DNA from: an uncultured Pseudoruegeria sp.
GTDB taxonomy: Bacteria; Pseudomonadota; Alphaproteobacteria; Rhodobacterales; Rhodobacteraceae
Assembly (NCBI GenBank): GCA_947498155.1
Contig: CANMJD010000003.1
Span: forward strand, 1 to 64,000
DNA length: 64,000 nucleotides
Direction of reading: 5' to 3'
Part shown: positions 44,160-52,648 of the stretch, piece by piece
How positions within the stretch are numbered: position 1 is the first letter of the stretch
Layout: the number at the start of each line of letters is the position of its first letter
The notes under the pieces: generated by a model
The model's input: only the letters and a program-made list of their open reading frames with translations
Databases searched by the model: none
What the model was told of the DNA's origin: nothing
Position numbers and translations under genes: made by a program

Positions 44160-45008
44160 ATGAACGAACAAACCACCGTGACAGACGCCCCCGCCAAAGC
44201 CGTACCCGCCCTGCCCGACGCCCAGACCGTCACAGAGGTCAAACACTATACCGACCGCCTGTTTTCTTTCCGCTGCACCCGTCCCGCGTCGCTGCGGTTC
44301 CGCTCGGGTGAATTCGTGATGATCGGTCTGATGAATGACCCCGATCCCAAAACCGGCAAGCAAAAACCTTTGCTGCGGGCCTATTCCATTGCCTCCCCCA
44401 GCTGGGACGAAGAAATGGAGTTCTACTCGATCAAGGTACAGGACGGCCCGCTGACTTCGCGGCTGCAACACATCAAACCCGGCGATGAAATCATCCTGCG
44501 CCCCAAACCCGTCGGCACGTTGGTGCATGACGCGCTGATTCCGGGCAAACGCATCTGGTTTTTTGCAACCGGTACCGGTTTTGCCCCCTTTGCTTCGCTT
44601 CTGCGCGAGCCGCAAACCTATGAAGATTATGATGAAATCATCATCACCCACACCTGCCGCGAAGTCGGTGAGCTGGCCTATGGCGCGCAGCTGATCGAAG
44701 ACATCAAAAACGACGAGTTGCTGGCCGAGCTGATGGGCGAGGGTTTTGCCGATAAAATCCGCTACTACCCGACCACCACCCGCGAAGAGAGCCCGAAAAT
44801 GGGCCGCATCACCGATCTGATGCGCTCCGGCGAAGTCTTCAGCGATCTCGGCGTTGCGCCAATCAATCCCGCTGATGACCGCGCTATGGTCTGTGGCAAT
44901 CTGGCCTTTAATCTTGATATCAAGGAACTGCTGGAAAGCTATGGTCTTGAAGAAGGCGCCAACTCCAAGCCGGCGCAATATGTGGTCGAAAAAGCCTTCC
45001 TCGACTAA
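44160..45008 (+). CDS. fpr: Ferredoxin--NADP reductase
   Basis: This 282-residue flavoprotein has FAD-binding RAYSIASPSWDE near residue 80 and PGDEIILRPKPVGTL. NADP binding is shown by FFATGTGFAPFASL and the C-terminal VEKAFLD. It transfers electrons between NADPH and ferredoxin or flavodoxin. At the end of the sulfate-reduction operon it could supply the ferredoxin-dependent CysI, which has no CysJ. The N-terminal 20 residues are variable. The ribosome-binding site is weak, and the terminator at 45087 ends the operon. Confidence 0.9.
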   Translation: MNEQTTVTDAPAKAVPALPDAQTVTEVKHYTDRLFSFRCTRPASLRFRSGEFVMIGLMNDPDPKTGKQKPLLRAYSIASPSWDEEMEFYSIKVQDGPLTSRLQHIKPGDEIILRPKPVGTLVHDALIPGKRIWFFATGTGFAPFASLLREPQTYEDYDEIIITHTCREVGELAYGAQLIEDIKNDELLAELMGEGFADKIRYYPTTTREESPKMGRITDLMRSGEVFSDLGVAPINPADDRAMVCGNLAFNLDIKELLESYGLEEGANSKPAQYVVEKAFLD

Positions 45009-45023
45009 ATCTACCCGCCCCTA

Positions 45024-45052
45024 CTTTGTTCCCCCAATATCCCGGGGGAGAG
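45024..45052. repeat. Possible variant of the dispersed motif
   Basis: TTTGTTCCCCCAATATCCCGGGGGAG resembles copy 6 (TTTGTTCC...AATATCCCCGCCGGAG) but its GC part differs. It lies 16 bp after the fpr stop. I count it as a variant only. Confidence 0.4.
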
Positions 45053-45086
45053 GGCCCACGGCCCTCGGGGGCAGCGCCCCATAAAA

Positions 45087-45119
45087 AACGCCGCCCCTTG
45101 GGGCGGCGTTTGTGTTTTT
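45087..45119. terminator. Terminator of the cys operon, usable in both directions
   Basis: A perfect 11-bp stem (AACGCCGCCCC with GGGGCGGCGTT) has a 2-nt loop. It is flanked by AAAAA and TTGTGTTTTT, and lies between convergent genes. Confidence 0.9.
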
Positions 45120-45148
45120 CTAATCACGCCGCAAAAGCAGCGCTATTT

Positions 45149-45835
45149 TTACAGGCCCAAAGCTGCCTTTACCTGATCCAAAGCCGCCTGCAGCAGCGCC
45201 GGATTATTTGCAGCTTGTTCTACTGTGTTTTTCAGCAGCGTCTTCTGACCTGCATCCAAAGAGGAACCGTCAATCATTTGATTGATTGAATCCTGATTGA
45301 ACGTATCGGCCATAAAGGCGCTGGAATCCGTGCCCATGGCTTCCGTAGCGGTATCGCTCACCGCTTCGGCCGCATCTGTTGCCATCTCACCTGCCTCAGT
45401 CGCCATTTCTGTGGCCCCTTCGGTAACTTCATTTGCTGCTTCTGTTACAGCATTGGCCGCGTCGGTGACTGTCTCAGCCGCCGCTGTCGTCGCTTCTGCG
45501 GCGGCATCTTCTACGGCCTCAACAGCATCATTGGCGGTTTCAGTGGCAGATTCGACCGCCTCGGTGGCGGCCTTCGTGGCGTCATCCATCGCGCCCTCAA
45601 CCGCTTCTTTGACCTCTTCAACTGCATCGGTTGCGGCTTCTTTTGCCTCATCAGTCATTTCTGCTGCCGCATCCGCAGCCGCATCAACGGCTTCTTTGAC
45701 AGCTTCTTTTGCATCCTGCGCTGCTTCTTTTGCTTCCTCAACAGCCGACTCCGGGGTCTGTTGCTGCTGATAGAAGGCGTAACCGCCTGCGGCGACGGCA
45801 GCGAGTAAAATTACGACGAGAATGTTCTTATTCAT
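45149..45835 (-). CDS. Ala/Glu-rich repetitive envelope-anchored protein
   Basis: This 228-residue protein has an N-terminal membrane anchor or signal (residues 4-20) followed by QQQQ. About 150 residues are dominated by Ala, Glu, Thr, Asp and Val in an 11-residue-like pattern (for example VEEAKEAAQDAKEAVKEAVDA), strongly helical and LEA/apolipoprotein-like. A C-terminal conserved-looking module (about 180-228; INQMIDGSSLDAGQKTLLK) has normal composition and may be the working domain. The function is unknown. The start ATG 45835 begins MNKNILVV; an upstream in-frame ATG adds seven polar residues. The low complexity also creates a long open frame on the other strand, which I reject. Confidence 0.75.
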   Translation of the reverse strand: MNKNILVVILLAAVAAGGYAFYQQQQTPESAVEEAKEAAQDAKEAVKEAVDAAADAAAEMTDEAKEAATDAVEEVKEAVEGAMDDATKAATEAVESATETANDAVEAVEDAAAEATTAAAETVTDAANAVTEAANEVTEGATEMATEAGEMATDAAEAVSDTATEAMGTDSSAFMADTFNQDSINQMIDGSSLDAGQKTLLKNTVEQAANNPALLQAALDQVKAALGL

Positions 45836-46007
45836 GTTGAACCCTTTAGGTCTCAAATTACAGTATGTGGCATATGTATGTCTGCTGACAGCAACTCAAG
45901 GGGAAAACAATCCCATTGCGCCCCGTTCAGCGCTGAATTGCGGTTGTAAGACCGCAGAACAAAGTCTAGTTTCCCGCCCATAGTGACACAACTCAAGGAA
46001 CACGACC

Positions 46008-46553
46008 ATAGCCCGTAGACCCCACAATGCCCCGCCCCAAAGAGATACAGGCCCGCGCGTTAATGAACGCATCCGCGCCCCTGAAATCCGCTTGATTGGC
46101 GCAGAGGGCGAAAACGTTGGTGTTGTACACCCAGCCAAAGCCATGGAACTCGCCGCCGATGCCGGACTTGATCTTGTTGAGATCTCGCCAAACGCTACGC
46201 CGCCGGTTTGTAAGATTATGGACTTTGGTAAGTTCAAATACGAACAGCAAAAACGCGAGAGCGAAGCCCGTAAAAAGCAGAAAATCATTGAAGTCAAAGA
46301 GGTCAAGTTCCGCCCGAACACTGACACCCATGACTATGAAGTTAAAATGCGCAACGTGCTGAAATTCCTGCAAAACGGCGACAAGGTCAAAATTTCCCTG
46401 CGGTTCCGCGGGCGTGAAATGGCGCACCAGAATCTGGGCCGTGAACTGCTGGAGCGTGTGGCTGTTGACGTCAAAGAAATCGGCAAGGTCGAGAGCATGC
46501 CGAAAATGGAAGGCCGCCAGATGATCATGATGATCGGCCCGCTTCCCAAATAA
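46008..46553 (+). CDS. infC: Translation initiation factor IF-3, AUA start
   Basis: This 181-residue IF-3 has its N-domain beginning [20 protein letters not shown], then [19 protein letters not shown]. The linker [16 protein letters not shown] follows, then the C-domain ([29 protein letters not shown]). Coding similarity continues upstream of any ATG, GTG or TTG. The only plausible start is ATA at 46008, with AAGGA 8 bases upstream and in-frame stops at 45981 and 45984. Rare non-AUG starts in infC allow IF-3 to repress its own translation, as known for AUU in E. coli. No rpmI-rplT follows; a terminator lies at 46581. Confidence 0.85.
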   Translation: MARRPHNAPPQRDTGPRVNERIRAPEIRLIGAEGENVGVVHPAKAMELAADAGLDLVEISPNATPPVCKIMDFGKFKYEQQKRESEARKKQKIIEVKEVKFRPNTDTHDYEVKMRNVLKFLQNGDKVKISLRFRGREMAHQNLGRELLERVAVDVKEIGKVESMPKMEGRQMIMMIGPLPK

Positions 46554-46580
46554 TCCGGATCACATCCGAATGCGTGAAAC

Positions 46581-46605
46581 CCGTCTGATTTCCAGGCGGT
46601 TTTTT
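46581..46605 (+). terminator. Terminator of infC
   Basis: A 7-bp stem (CCGTCTG with CAGGCGG, one G-T wobble) has a 5-nt loop and is followed by six Ts. It lies 27 bp after the stop. The rest of the 259-bp gap to 46813 shows nothing recognisable. Confidence 0.8.
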
Positions 46606-46812
46606 CGTGGCAGGGCCGTATCTAACGACACGCCAAACGGCCGTTTTCAGCACACTTCCGGATTGGATTCGCCCCCTAAACACCCGCTCGATCTGATCAG
46701 CAAAGTCTCGCCGAGGGCGGGCATTTGGGGAAAGGACCGTCAACCCATAGCGGATTTTCGCAAGGAGAATCGCCGGTATTGTTGCGCGTCTCGTCGCGGG
46801 GCAAAACGCATC

Positions 46813-47601
46813 TTAGGTGATGTCGGCCACCGCGCGCGCTGTCAGAACCCGCACCAGATGCGCCCGATAGGCGGCACTCCCGTGCACATCCTCGATCATT
46901 TCATCATCGTCCAGAGCCAACCCGTCCAAAGCTTGGATCGAAAAATCGCCGCTCAGCGCCGCCTCTGCGGCCTCCCAACGGAAAACGCCGTCACCAGATG
47001 CGCCGGTCACGGCAACCCGGACCCCATCGTCAAATCGAGCGACAAACACCCCCGCCAGCGCAAACCGGGATGCCGGTTGCTCGAATTTCTGATAAGCGGC
47101 GGCGGCAGGCACGGGAAAGCGGACTTCGGTGATGATCTCTTCTTCTTCCAGCACCGTGGCGAACATACCGTCAAAAAAGTCGTCAGCATGAATCTGGCGG
47201 CTGTTTGTCACGATCATCGCGCCCGAAGCCAGCACCGCCGCCGGATAACAGGCCGAAGGATCGTTATTGGCCAAAGAACCGCCCAAAGTACCGCGATTGC
47301 GCACTGCCGGATCACCGATCTGTCCGGCAAGAACGGCAAGAGCCGGATAGGCTGACGCGTTCTTGGCCACATCGCCATGGGTGGTTGCTGCACCAATACA
47401 CACCGCACCTGCATCATTCAGGCAAATCCCCTGAAGCTCCGGAATGGCGGTCAGGCTGACCAGCGTTTCCGGTGCTGCCAGACGTTGTTTCAGGGTCGGG
47501 ATCAGGGTTTGCCCCCCACCCAATGCTTGCGCCTCTTCCTCGGCCAACGCCTCTACGGCTTCGGCGATTGTCGTGGGGCGGGTTATTTCAAATGCATACA
47601 T
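46813..47601 (-). CDS. Molybdenum hydroxylase FAD-binding (medium) subunit, CoxM-like
   Basis: This 262-residue protein is of the xanthine dehydrogenase/CO dehydrogenase medium-subunit type. The FAD motifs LGGGQTLIPTLKQR (near residue 31) and TLGGSLANNDPSACYP (near 108) are clear. It passes electrons from the 2Fe-2S subunit to an acceptor. It follows the small-subunit gene by 44 bp. No large molybdopterin subunit gene is present on either side, so the enzyme and substrate cannot be named. It is the last gene of its operon, convergent with infC. Confidence 0.88.
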   Translation of the reverse strand: MYAFEITRPTTIAEAVEALAEEEAQALGGGQTLIPTLKQRLAAPETLVSLTAIPELQGICLNDAGAVCIGAATTHGDVAKNASAYPALAVLAGQIGDPAVRNRGTLGGSLANNDPSACYPAAVLASGAMIVTNSRQIHADDFFDGMFATVLEEEEIITEVRFPVPAAAAYQKFEQPASRFALAGVFVARFDDGVRVAVTGASGDGVFRWEAAEAALSGDFSIQALDGLALDDDEMIEDVHGSAAYRAHLVRVLTARAVADIT

Positions 47602-47645
47602 CCCGTTTCCTTTTTCGCATTGCGATCCGACCGAATGGTCCGGCT

Positions 47646-48131
47646 TTAAGCCTTGATTGTTTCAGGGACGTCCTGACCGGATGCGGCCAATACAGCTTTG
47701 ATAATATTGTGGTATCCGGTGCAGCGGCAGATATTTCCCTCCAGATAATGGCGAATTTCTGCTTCATTGGGTTTTGGATTTTCCTTGAGCAATCCTGCCG
47801 CGCTCATGATCATGCCGGGGGTACAATAGCCACATTGCAAACCATGGTGGTCCTGAAAGGCTTGCTGCAGCGCCGACAGGCTGCCATCCGGTGTGGCCAT
47901 GCCCTCAATGGTGGTGACCTCGGTATCGGCAACCTCGGCTACGAACATGGTGCAGGATTTCACATCCCGCCCGTCAACATGCACCACACAGGCCCCGCAT
48001 TGCGAGGTATCACAGCCAATATGGGTGCCGGTCAGCCCCAAATCTTCGCGCAGATAAGTAGACAACAGGGTACGGCCCTCTACCTCTGCAGAAACGGGAG
48101 ATCCGTTTACTTTGAATGAAACCTCAGACAT
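47646..48131 (-). CDS. Molybdenum hydroxylase 2Fe-2S (small) subunit, CoxS-like
   Basis: This 161-residue protein has two 2Fe-2S clusters. The plant-ferredoxin type uses C40, C45, C48 and C60 ([10 protein letters not shown]), and the second four-helix cluster uses C100, C103, C135 and C137 (CGYC and CRC). It connects a molybdenum centre with the FAD subunit. It lies between a MoeA-like accessory gene (68 bp upstream) and the medium-subunit gene. The catalytic subunit that would complete it is not encoded nearby. Confidence 0.9.
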   Translation of the reverse strand: MSEVSFKVNGSPVSAEVEGRTLLSTYLREDLGLTGTHIGCDTSQCGACVVHVDGRDVKSCTMFVAEVADTEVTTIEGMATPDGSLSALQQAFQDHHGLQCGYCTPGMIMSAAGLLKENPKPNEAEIRHYLEGNICRCTGYHNIIKAVLAASGQDVPETIKA

Positions 48132-48199
48132 GGCGTTCGACTTTCGTTTGGCAATTCAGCGGTACTAAATCACGGGAATTATCGGATGAGAAGACAGCG

Positions 48200-49225
48200 T
48201 TATCGATTTGTTGCAGAGCGCCCTGATTTTCCGTCCCGCGGTTGCGGTCGGGTCGGGATTTCCTTCAGCAAGCCCCCCACCCCCATGGCGGCAATATCAG
48301 CAGAGCGGACAGCCACCCCGCAGATCAGGCGCTCCATCACCCAATCCGCCCCGTTCAAGACCACAGAGCGCACACATCCCGGCAGGCCGATCACCGGTTT
48401 TGTGCCAATTTCCCCGAAAAACAGCAAATTCCCGGGATCGACGGGCATACCAAAACGAGTCACCCTACCGCCAGCGCGGCGCAGGCCTTCGGGGGCAACA
48501 TCCATCGGATCAGAGGTGGCAGAGGCGGTCAGAATCAAGCACATCTGCCCCTTGGCCGCCCGCAGGGCGCTGGCGATGGCCTTGGCATCATGGGTGCAGG
48601 GGATGACCTCGCTTAAGGTGACATCCAAAGCATTCAGGCGGGACCGGATGGCGGCGATTCCCTTGCTTTCTTCATTAGCGGCATCCGGATCGGTCTGGGT
48701 GATGATCAGGCTGGCGGTGTCATAAACCGCCGTTCGCAGGCGCAGTGCGCCCGCCGCCAGCGCGGCGGCCTTTGCCAGATCATCTTCGGGCACGCCGTAA
48801 CTGATGATTTTAACCGTGGCGAGCATGCCATCTGCACGCATCCGCGCAAAAGGCGCCACCGTCGCGACAGAAATCATCGGGTTCACCGCATTGGAGTGCG
48901 CAATCGCTTCGGCATCCAGCACCGCGATACCATTGGCGCGGGCATAAAGGTTCACCCGTCCGGTAAAGGCTTTGGACAGACGGATCAGATCAGAATCAGC
49001 CGGATGCCGCAGGGATTTGGCAAAGACGGCAGCGGCCTGATCCTCGTGCAAATCCCCAGCCTCAAGGCGCGCTATCGTAACCGTTTCAAATCCGGCCGCA
49101 GCCAGAGCACCCACATCTTCGGATGTCAGCACACAGCCTTTGCGCAGACGGCGATCCGCCACGCGCAGCGAATGGGCCAGAATACCGCCAGCGGCGGTTG
49201 CCACGGGTTCGGGGCCAAATTTCAT
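48200..49225 (-). CDS. Molybdopterin-binding (MoeA/MogA-domain) protein
   Basis: This 341-residue protein contains a MoCF-biosynthesis/molybdopterin-binding domain in its second half (about 170-310), with LILTASATSDPMDVAPEGLRRAGG and KPVIGLPGCVRSVVLNGAD. The N-terminal part has RRLRKGCVLTSEDVGALAAAG, as in MoeA-related proteins linked to molybdenum hydroxylases. It probably helps load cofactor onto the hydroxylase. Its start overlaps the XdhC-family stop by 4 bp. It is shorter than full MoeA (about 400) and lacks its first and last domains. Confidence 0.8.
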   Translation of the reverse strand: MKFGPEPVATAAGGILAHSLRVADRRLRKGCVLTSEDVGALAAAGFETVTIARLEAGDLHEDQAAAVFAKSLRHPADSDLIRLSKAFTGRVNLYARANGIAVLDAEAIAHSNAVNPMISVATVAPFARMRADGMLATVKIISYGVPEDDLAKAAALAAGALRLRTAVYDTASLIITQTDPDAANEESKGIAAIRSRLNALDVTLSEVIPCTHDAKAIASALRAAKGQMCLILTASATSDPMDVAPEGLRRAGGRVTRFGMPVDPGNLLFFGEIGTKPVIGLPGCVRSVVLNGADWVMERLICGVAVRSADIAAMGVGGLLKEIPTRPQPRDGKSGRSATNR

Positions 49226-50208
49226 TCCGCCTGCCGCAGGGTTTGTGTGACTTCTGCCATAATCGAAATCGCGATTTCCGCCGGAGACTGCCCGCCGATA
49301 TTCAGCCCCACGGGGGCATGGATGCGGGCAATTTCTGTCGCGTTAAAACCGGCGTCGGTCAGGCGTTCCACCCGTTTGGCATGGGTGCGTTTGGAGCCTA
49401 GACAGCCCAGATAAAACACATCGCTGCGCAGGCTGGCCATGATCGCCGGATCATCGAGTTTGGGATCATGGGTCAAGGTGACGACCGCCGTCCGGCTGTC
49501 CAACCCAAATTGACCAAGGGCTTCGTCCGGCCACTCCGACAGGATCGTGGTCTCTGGAAAACGCTGTTCGGAGGCAAAAGCCGGACGCGGATCAATCAAC
49601 CCGACGTCAAAGCCCGCCAGCCGCGCCATGACCAACAAAGGTTGGGCAATATGGACCGCCCCAACCACAGCCATTCGCAGGGGCGGATTGTGGATGCCGA
49701 CAAAGACCTCCCCGTCAAATCCCGATTTATCGCGACGGAACTGATCGGCATAGCCACCCTCTGCCCCAATAAGATGCCGCGTACCGGTTTGCGGGTTCAC
49801 ACAATAGGCGACGGGTTTTCTTGCGGCTCGGGCAGCCACCAAATCCGCCAAAACGGCAATGGGCAGAACCGTCCCGACAGGTTCAAGCCAGACCCGAATG
49901 CGCCCGCCACAGGCCAGCCCGACGGCAAAGGCTTCATCATCGCTGACACCATATTCAAGCATCAAAGGCACGCCTTGTTCCAGCGCCTCCAGTGCTTCCA
50001 GAACCACAGCCCCTTCCACGCATCCACCCGAGACCGAACCGGCGATCTCTCCGGCACCGCTGATGGCAAGCTGGCTGCCGACAGGGCGCGGGGCCGAGCC
50101 CCATGTTTCCACTACCGTTGCCAGAATCGCCCCCTCGCCTGCCTGATGCCAGGCAAGGGCGGTTTCGGGGATGCTATCAAAGCTGTGCTGCATTTGTGGC
50201 TGTAGCAT
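49222..50208 (-). CDS. XdhC/CoxI-family molybdenum-cofactor chaperone
   Basis: This 328-residue protein has an N-terminal XdhC_CoxI domain (ATVVETWGSAPRPVGSQLAI, GSVSGGCVEGAVVLEA) and a C-terminal Rossmann-like domain (MAVVGAVHIAQPL, YLGCLGSKRTHAKR, HAPVGLNIGGQSPAEIAISI). Such proteins bind and sulfurate the molybdenum cofactor before insertion into xanthine dehydrogenase-type enzymes. ATG 50208 has AGAG upstream; upstream in-frame starts add an unrelated basic segment. It is the first gene of the operon that contains the orphan CoxS/CoxM-like subunits. Confidence 0.88.
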   Translation of the reverse strand: MLQPQMQHSFDSIPETALAWHQAGEGAILATVVETWGSAPRPVGSQLAISGAGEIAGSVSGGCVEGAVVLEALEALEQGVPLMLEYGVSDDEAFAVGLACGGRIRVWLEPVGTVLPIAVLADLVAARAARKPVAYCVNPQTGTRHLIGAEGGYADQFRRDKSGFDGEVFVGIHNPPLRMAVVGAVHIAQPLLVMARLAGFDVGLIDPRPAFASEQRFPETTILSEWPDEALGQFGLDSRTAVVTLTHDPKLDDPAIMASLRSDVFYLGCLGSKRTHAKRVERLTDAGFNATEIARIHAPVGLNIGGQSPAEIAISIMAEVTQTLRQAE

Positions 50209-50426
50209 GATCGCTCTTCTCTTTTGCCCGCGCCGATTATTTGCGCCAATGCACACCATTGCGCTGCAACGGCACGGTGGCAAGCCTTAGTCGGGCAGAT
50301 TGCACGATCAGACCCCGTGTCGTCACGCCGGAGATGGGTGCCTCTGCGGTCTGGGGCATTGAAACACAGGCAATCACCCGCTAGGCCTTAGTCAGGAAAA
50401 CCCTGTCCAATCGCGAAAGCCTTGCT

Positions 50427-51509
50427 GTGACATCTGTATTGATCATTACAACCATCCGCGACGAAGGGCCGTTTTTGCTGGACTGGATCGCCCATCACCG
50501 CGCCATCGGCGTGACCGATTTTCTGATCTACAGTAATGATTGCACCGATGGCAGCCCGGCGCTGCTGGATCGGCTTCAGGACGCCGGGATCATCCACCAC
50601 GTCCCCCAAGAGATTCAACGCAACAAAACCCCGCAGTGGCAGGCGCTGAAAGCCGCCTGGTCGCATCCCGCCTGTGAGAGCGCCGACTGGATTCTGGTGA
50701 TCGACTGCGACGAATACATCAGCCTTGCCCCGAACCTTCCCGATCTTTCCGCACTTATTGGGGCCTGCCCGCCTGAGATGGATGCGCTGACGCTGGGTTG
50801 GCGGTTTTTTGGTAATGACGGAATCGCTGCCTTTGATGACCGGCCCGTGACCGAGCAATTCTTAAAGGCTGCGCCCGAGCCCTGCCCCTTTCCGCTGAAT
50901 GCCACCTATTTCAAGACCCTGCTGCGCAACAGCAAGAAGGTTCAAAAACTGGGCGTGCATCGGCCCAAGTTCAAAAGCAATCCACGCCATGGCACACCGG
51001 TCTGGGTCGATGGGTCCGGCCGCACCCTGCCCGATGGCTTCAGCAAGAACGAGGGATTGATTTCGCTGCTTGGTCAATCGGATCACACCGATCTGGTGCG
51101 TCTGAACCACTATTCTCTGCGCGCAGCGGAAAGCTTTCTGGTCAAACGCGCTCGGGGCCTGCCCAATCACACGGAACGCGAGATTGATCTGGCCTATTGG
51201 GTAGAGCGGAATTTCAACACCGAAGAAGACACGCGCATTCAGGCCTGCACCACAGCCAGCCAACAAGAACGGTATAAACTGGCGGCGCTGGACGGGGTGA
51301 GCGCGGCCCATGAACGATGTGTCAAAGCTCATCGGGACCGGATTGATGAAATGTTACTGGATCGCGATATGATCTATTTCTTAAGCCGCCTGATGCTGGC
51401 CCCCAATACCCCCGTGCTATCGTCGGATCAGGCGAATGTAATCTACGCGCTGCACCGCCGCGCCATTGCGGCGGCCAATAAGGGCGAGAAAACGTCAGAA
51501 AAGTCTTAA
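50427..51509 (+). CDS. Glycosyltransferase, family 2-like
   Basis: This 360-residue protein has an N-terminal GT-A core, ITTIRDEGPFLLDWIAHHRAIGV, with the diphosphate-metal motif DCDEY (D93, D95). The family (glycosyltransferase 2_4/GT92-like) transfers sugars in surface polysaccharide or lipid synthesis; donor and acceptor are unknown. The C-terminal part is helical and charged. The start is GTG 50427 and the ribosome-binding site is weak. It runs alone, 219 bp from the divergent XdhC gene, and the next gene on the strand is a hydrolase-like protein that may act in the same envelope pathway. Confidence 0.8.
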   Translation: MTSVLIITTIRDEGPFLLDWIAHHRAIGVTDFLIYSNDCTDGSPALLDRLQDAGIIHHVPQEIQRNKTPQWQALKAAWSHPACESADWILVIDCDEYISLAPNLPDLSALIGACPPEMDALTLGWRFFGNDGIAAFDDRPVTEQFLKAAPEPCPFPLNATYFKTLLRNSKKVQKLGVHRPKFKSNPRHGTPVWVDGSGRTLPDGFSKNEGLISLLGQSDHTDLVRLNHYSLRAAESFLVKRARGLPNHTEREIDLAYWVERNFNTEEDTRIQACTTASQQERYKLAALDGVSAAHERCVKAHRDRIDEMLLDRDMIYFLSRLMLAPNTPVLSSDQANVIYALHRRAIAAANKGEKTSEKS

Positions 51510-51680
51510 CTTTTTCCCATCCGTCGTTAGTTCACGACAACGGGTCTGGATTGTTCACGAAAAGGGTGGTGAATTCTTGGAACGGTCTCTTTGGTTTCCC
51601 ATTTTCGACAAAATGCTCGCTATGCTAAAGAGTGTAATATGTTGGTCGTGTGTTAACGAGTAAAACGGGATGAGTATCCA

Positions 51681-52628
51681 ATGAACAAGATGTCCAAACC
51701 ACATGCAGAAGACGCTGAGTCGCAATCCCGTGCGGATTGGCTGCAGGCTCTTGATGACATTGGCGAAGAACGCGGTCATTTTCAGCCGCTTGGCCCAAAT
51801 CACAGTGCGATATTCACCGATGAATCCCCAACCCTATTGGTCAGTTTTGAGATCATAGAGGGGCTAGAGGATCTGAGTTCGGACGGTTTACCGCTTGGGT
51901 TTGAACTGGTGGAGGGGACAGATTGGTCACAATTGTGCCTGCTGTCCCACGGCGATGGCTGGTTCCGCGACCATCATGTTTACGGCTATTTCGACCGCCT
52001 GATCGATGACGGATTCTTTGATGACTTCGACCGTGTGATTTTCTATGGCGCGGGCCCCTGCGGCTATGCGGCGGCGGCGTTTTCTGTGGCGGCTCCGGGC
52101 GCGACGGTTATTTGCATCCAACCACAGGCCACCCTTGATCCGGCGGTTGTGGATTGGGATCAACGTTTCCCCGAGGCGGCTTCCTTGGATTTCACCGGTC
52201 GCTACGCCTATGCGCCCGACATGCTGGGGGCCGCAGACCGTGCCTATATCTTGTTCGATCCGGACGTCACCCTAGACGCCCGCCATGCTGCCCTGTTTGA
52301 TGGCGCTCATATCGAGCCGGTGTCCTGTCGCTTTATGGGGCCTGACATTCAAGGCGCCTGCCTTGAGATCGATATCCTAAAACCGATGCTGCTGGCCGCC
52401 GGTCAGGACGGTTTTGAAAAATCCAAGATCACCAAGATGCTACGCAAGCGGCGCGATTTCGCCCGCTACCGCGAACAATTGATTCAAGAGGCGCGCCGAC
52501 AGGGAAAACCGCGCCTGACCCAGATCGCCGCACAACGTGCGCTGGCCGATTATGATCACAGCCGCATTGTGCGCAAAGCGCAGCGTTGGTCCGCCAACGA
52601 ATTGAATCGACGGGCTCAGGAACACTAA
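51681..52628 (+). CDS. Conserved protein with alpha/beta-hydrolase-like features
   Basis: This 315-residue protein is not securely identified. Residues 121-131 (FYGAGPCGYAA) sit where alpha/beta hydrolases carry the nucleophile elbow GxSxGGY, but Gly (G125) replaces the Ser. It continues with ATVICIQPQATLDPAVVDWDQRF, reminiscent of polysaccharide-linked hydrolase-like proteins of roseobacters. Similar proteins may be labelled PAPS reductase in databases; I see no P-loop, Cys or Fe-S motif that supports that name. The C-terminus (about 240-315) is basic and helical. It may act with the preceding glycosyltransferase. Confidence 0.65.
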   Translation: MNKMSKPHAEDAESQSRADWLQALDDIGEERGHFQPLGPNHSAIFTDESPTLLVSFEIIEGLEDLSSDGLPLGFELVEGTDWSQLCLLSHGDGWFRDHHVYGYFDRLIDDGFFDDFDRVIFYGAGPCGYAAAAFSVAAPGATVICIQPQATLDPAVVDWDQRFPEAASLDFTGRYAYAPDMLGAADRAYILFDPDVTLDARHAALFDGAHIEPVSCRFMGPDIQGACLEIDILKPMLLAAGQDGFEKSKITKMLRKRRDFARYREQLIQEARRQGKPRLTQIAAQRALADYDHSRIVRKAQRWSANELNRRAQEH

Positions 52629-52648
52629 ACCGACGCTTCCCCGTCGCC

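Noticed and set aside
45024-45052. Seventh copy of the dispersed motif
   Set aside because: Only the TTTGTTCC...AATATCCC part agrees and the GC arm differs, so it is listed as a possible variant rather than counted.
45297-45770. Plus-strand Ala/Ser/Val-only frame of 157 codons
   Set aside because: It is the exact complement of the repetitive Ala/Glu-rich gene; low complexity alone keeps it open.
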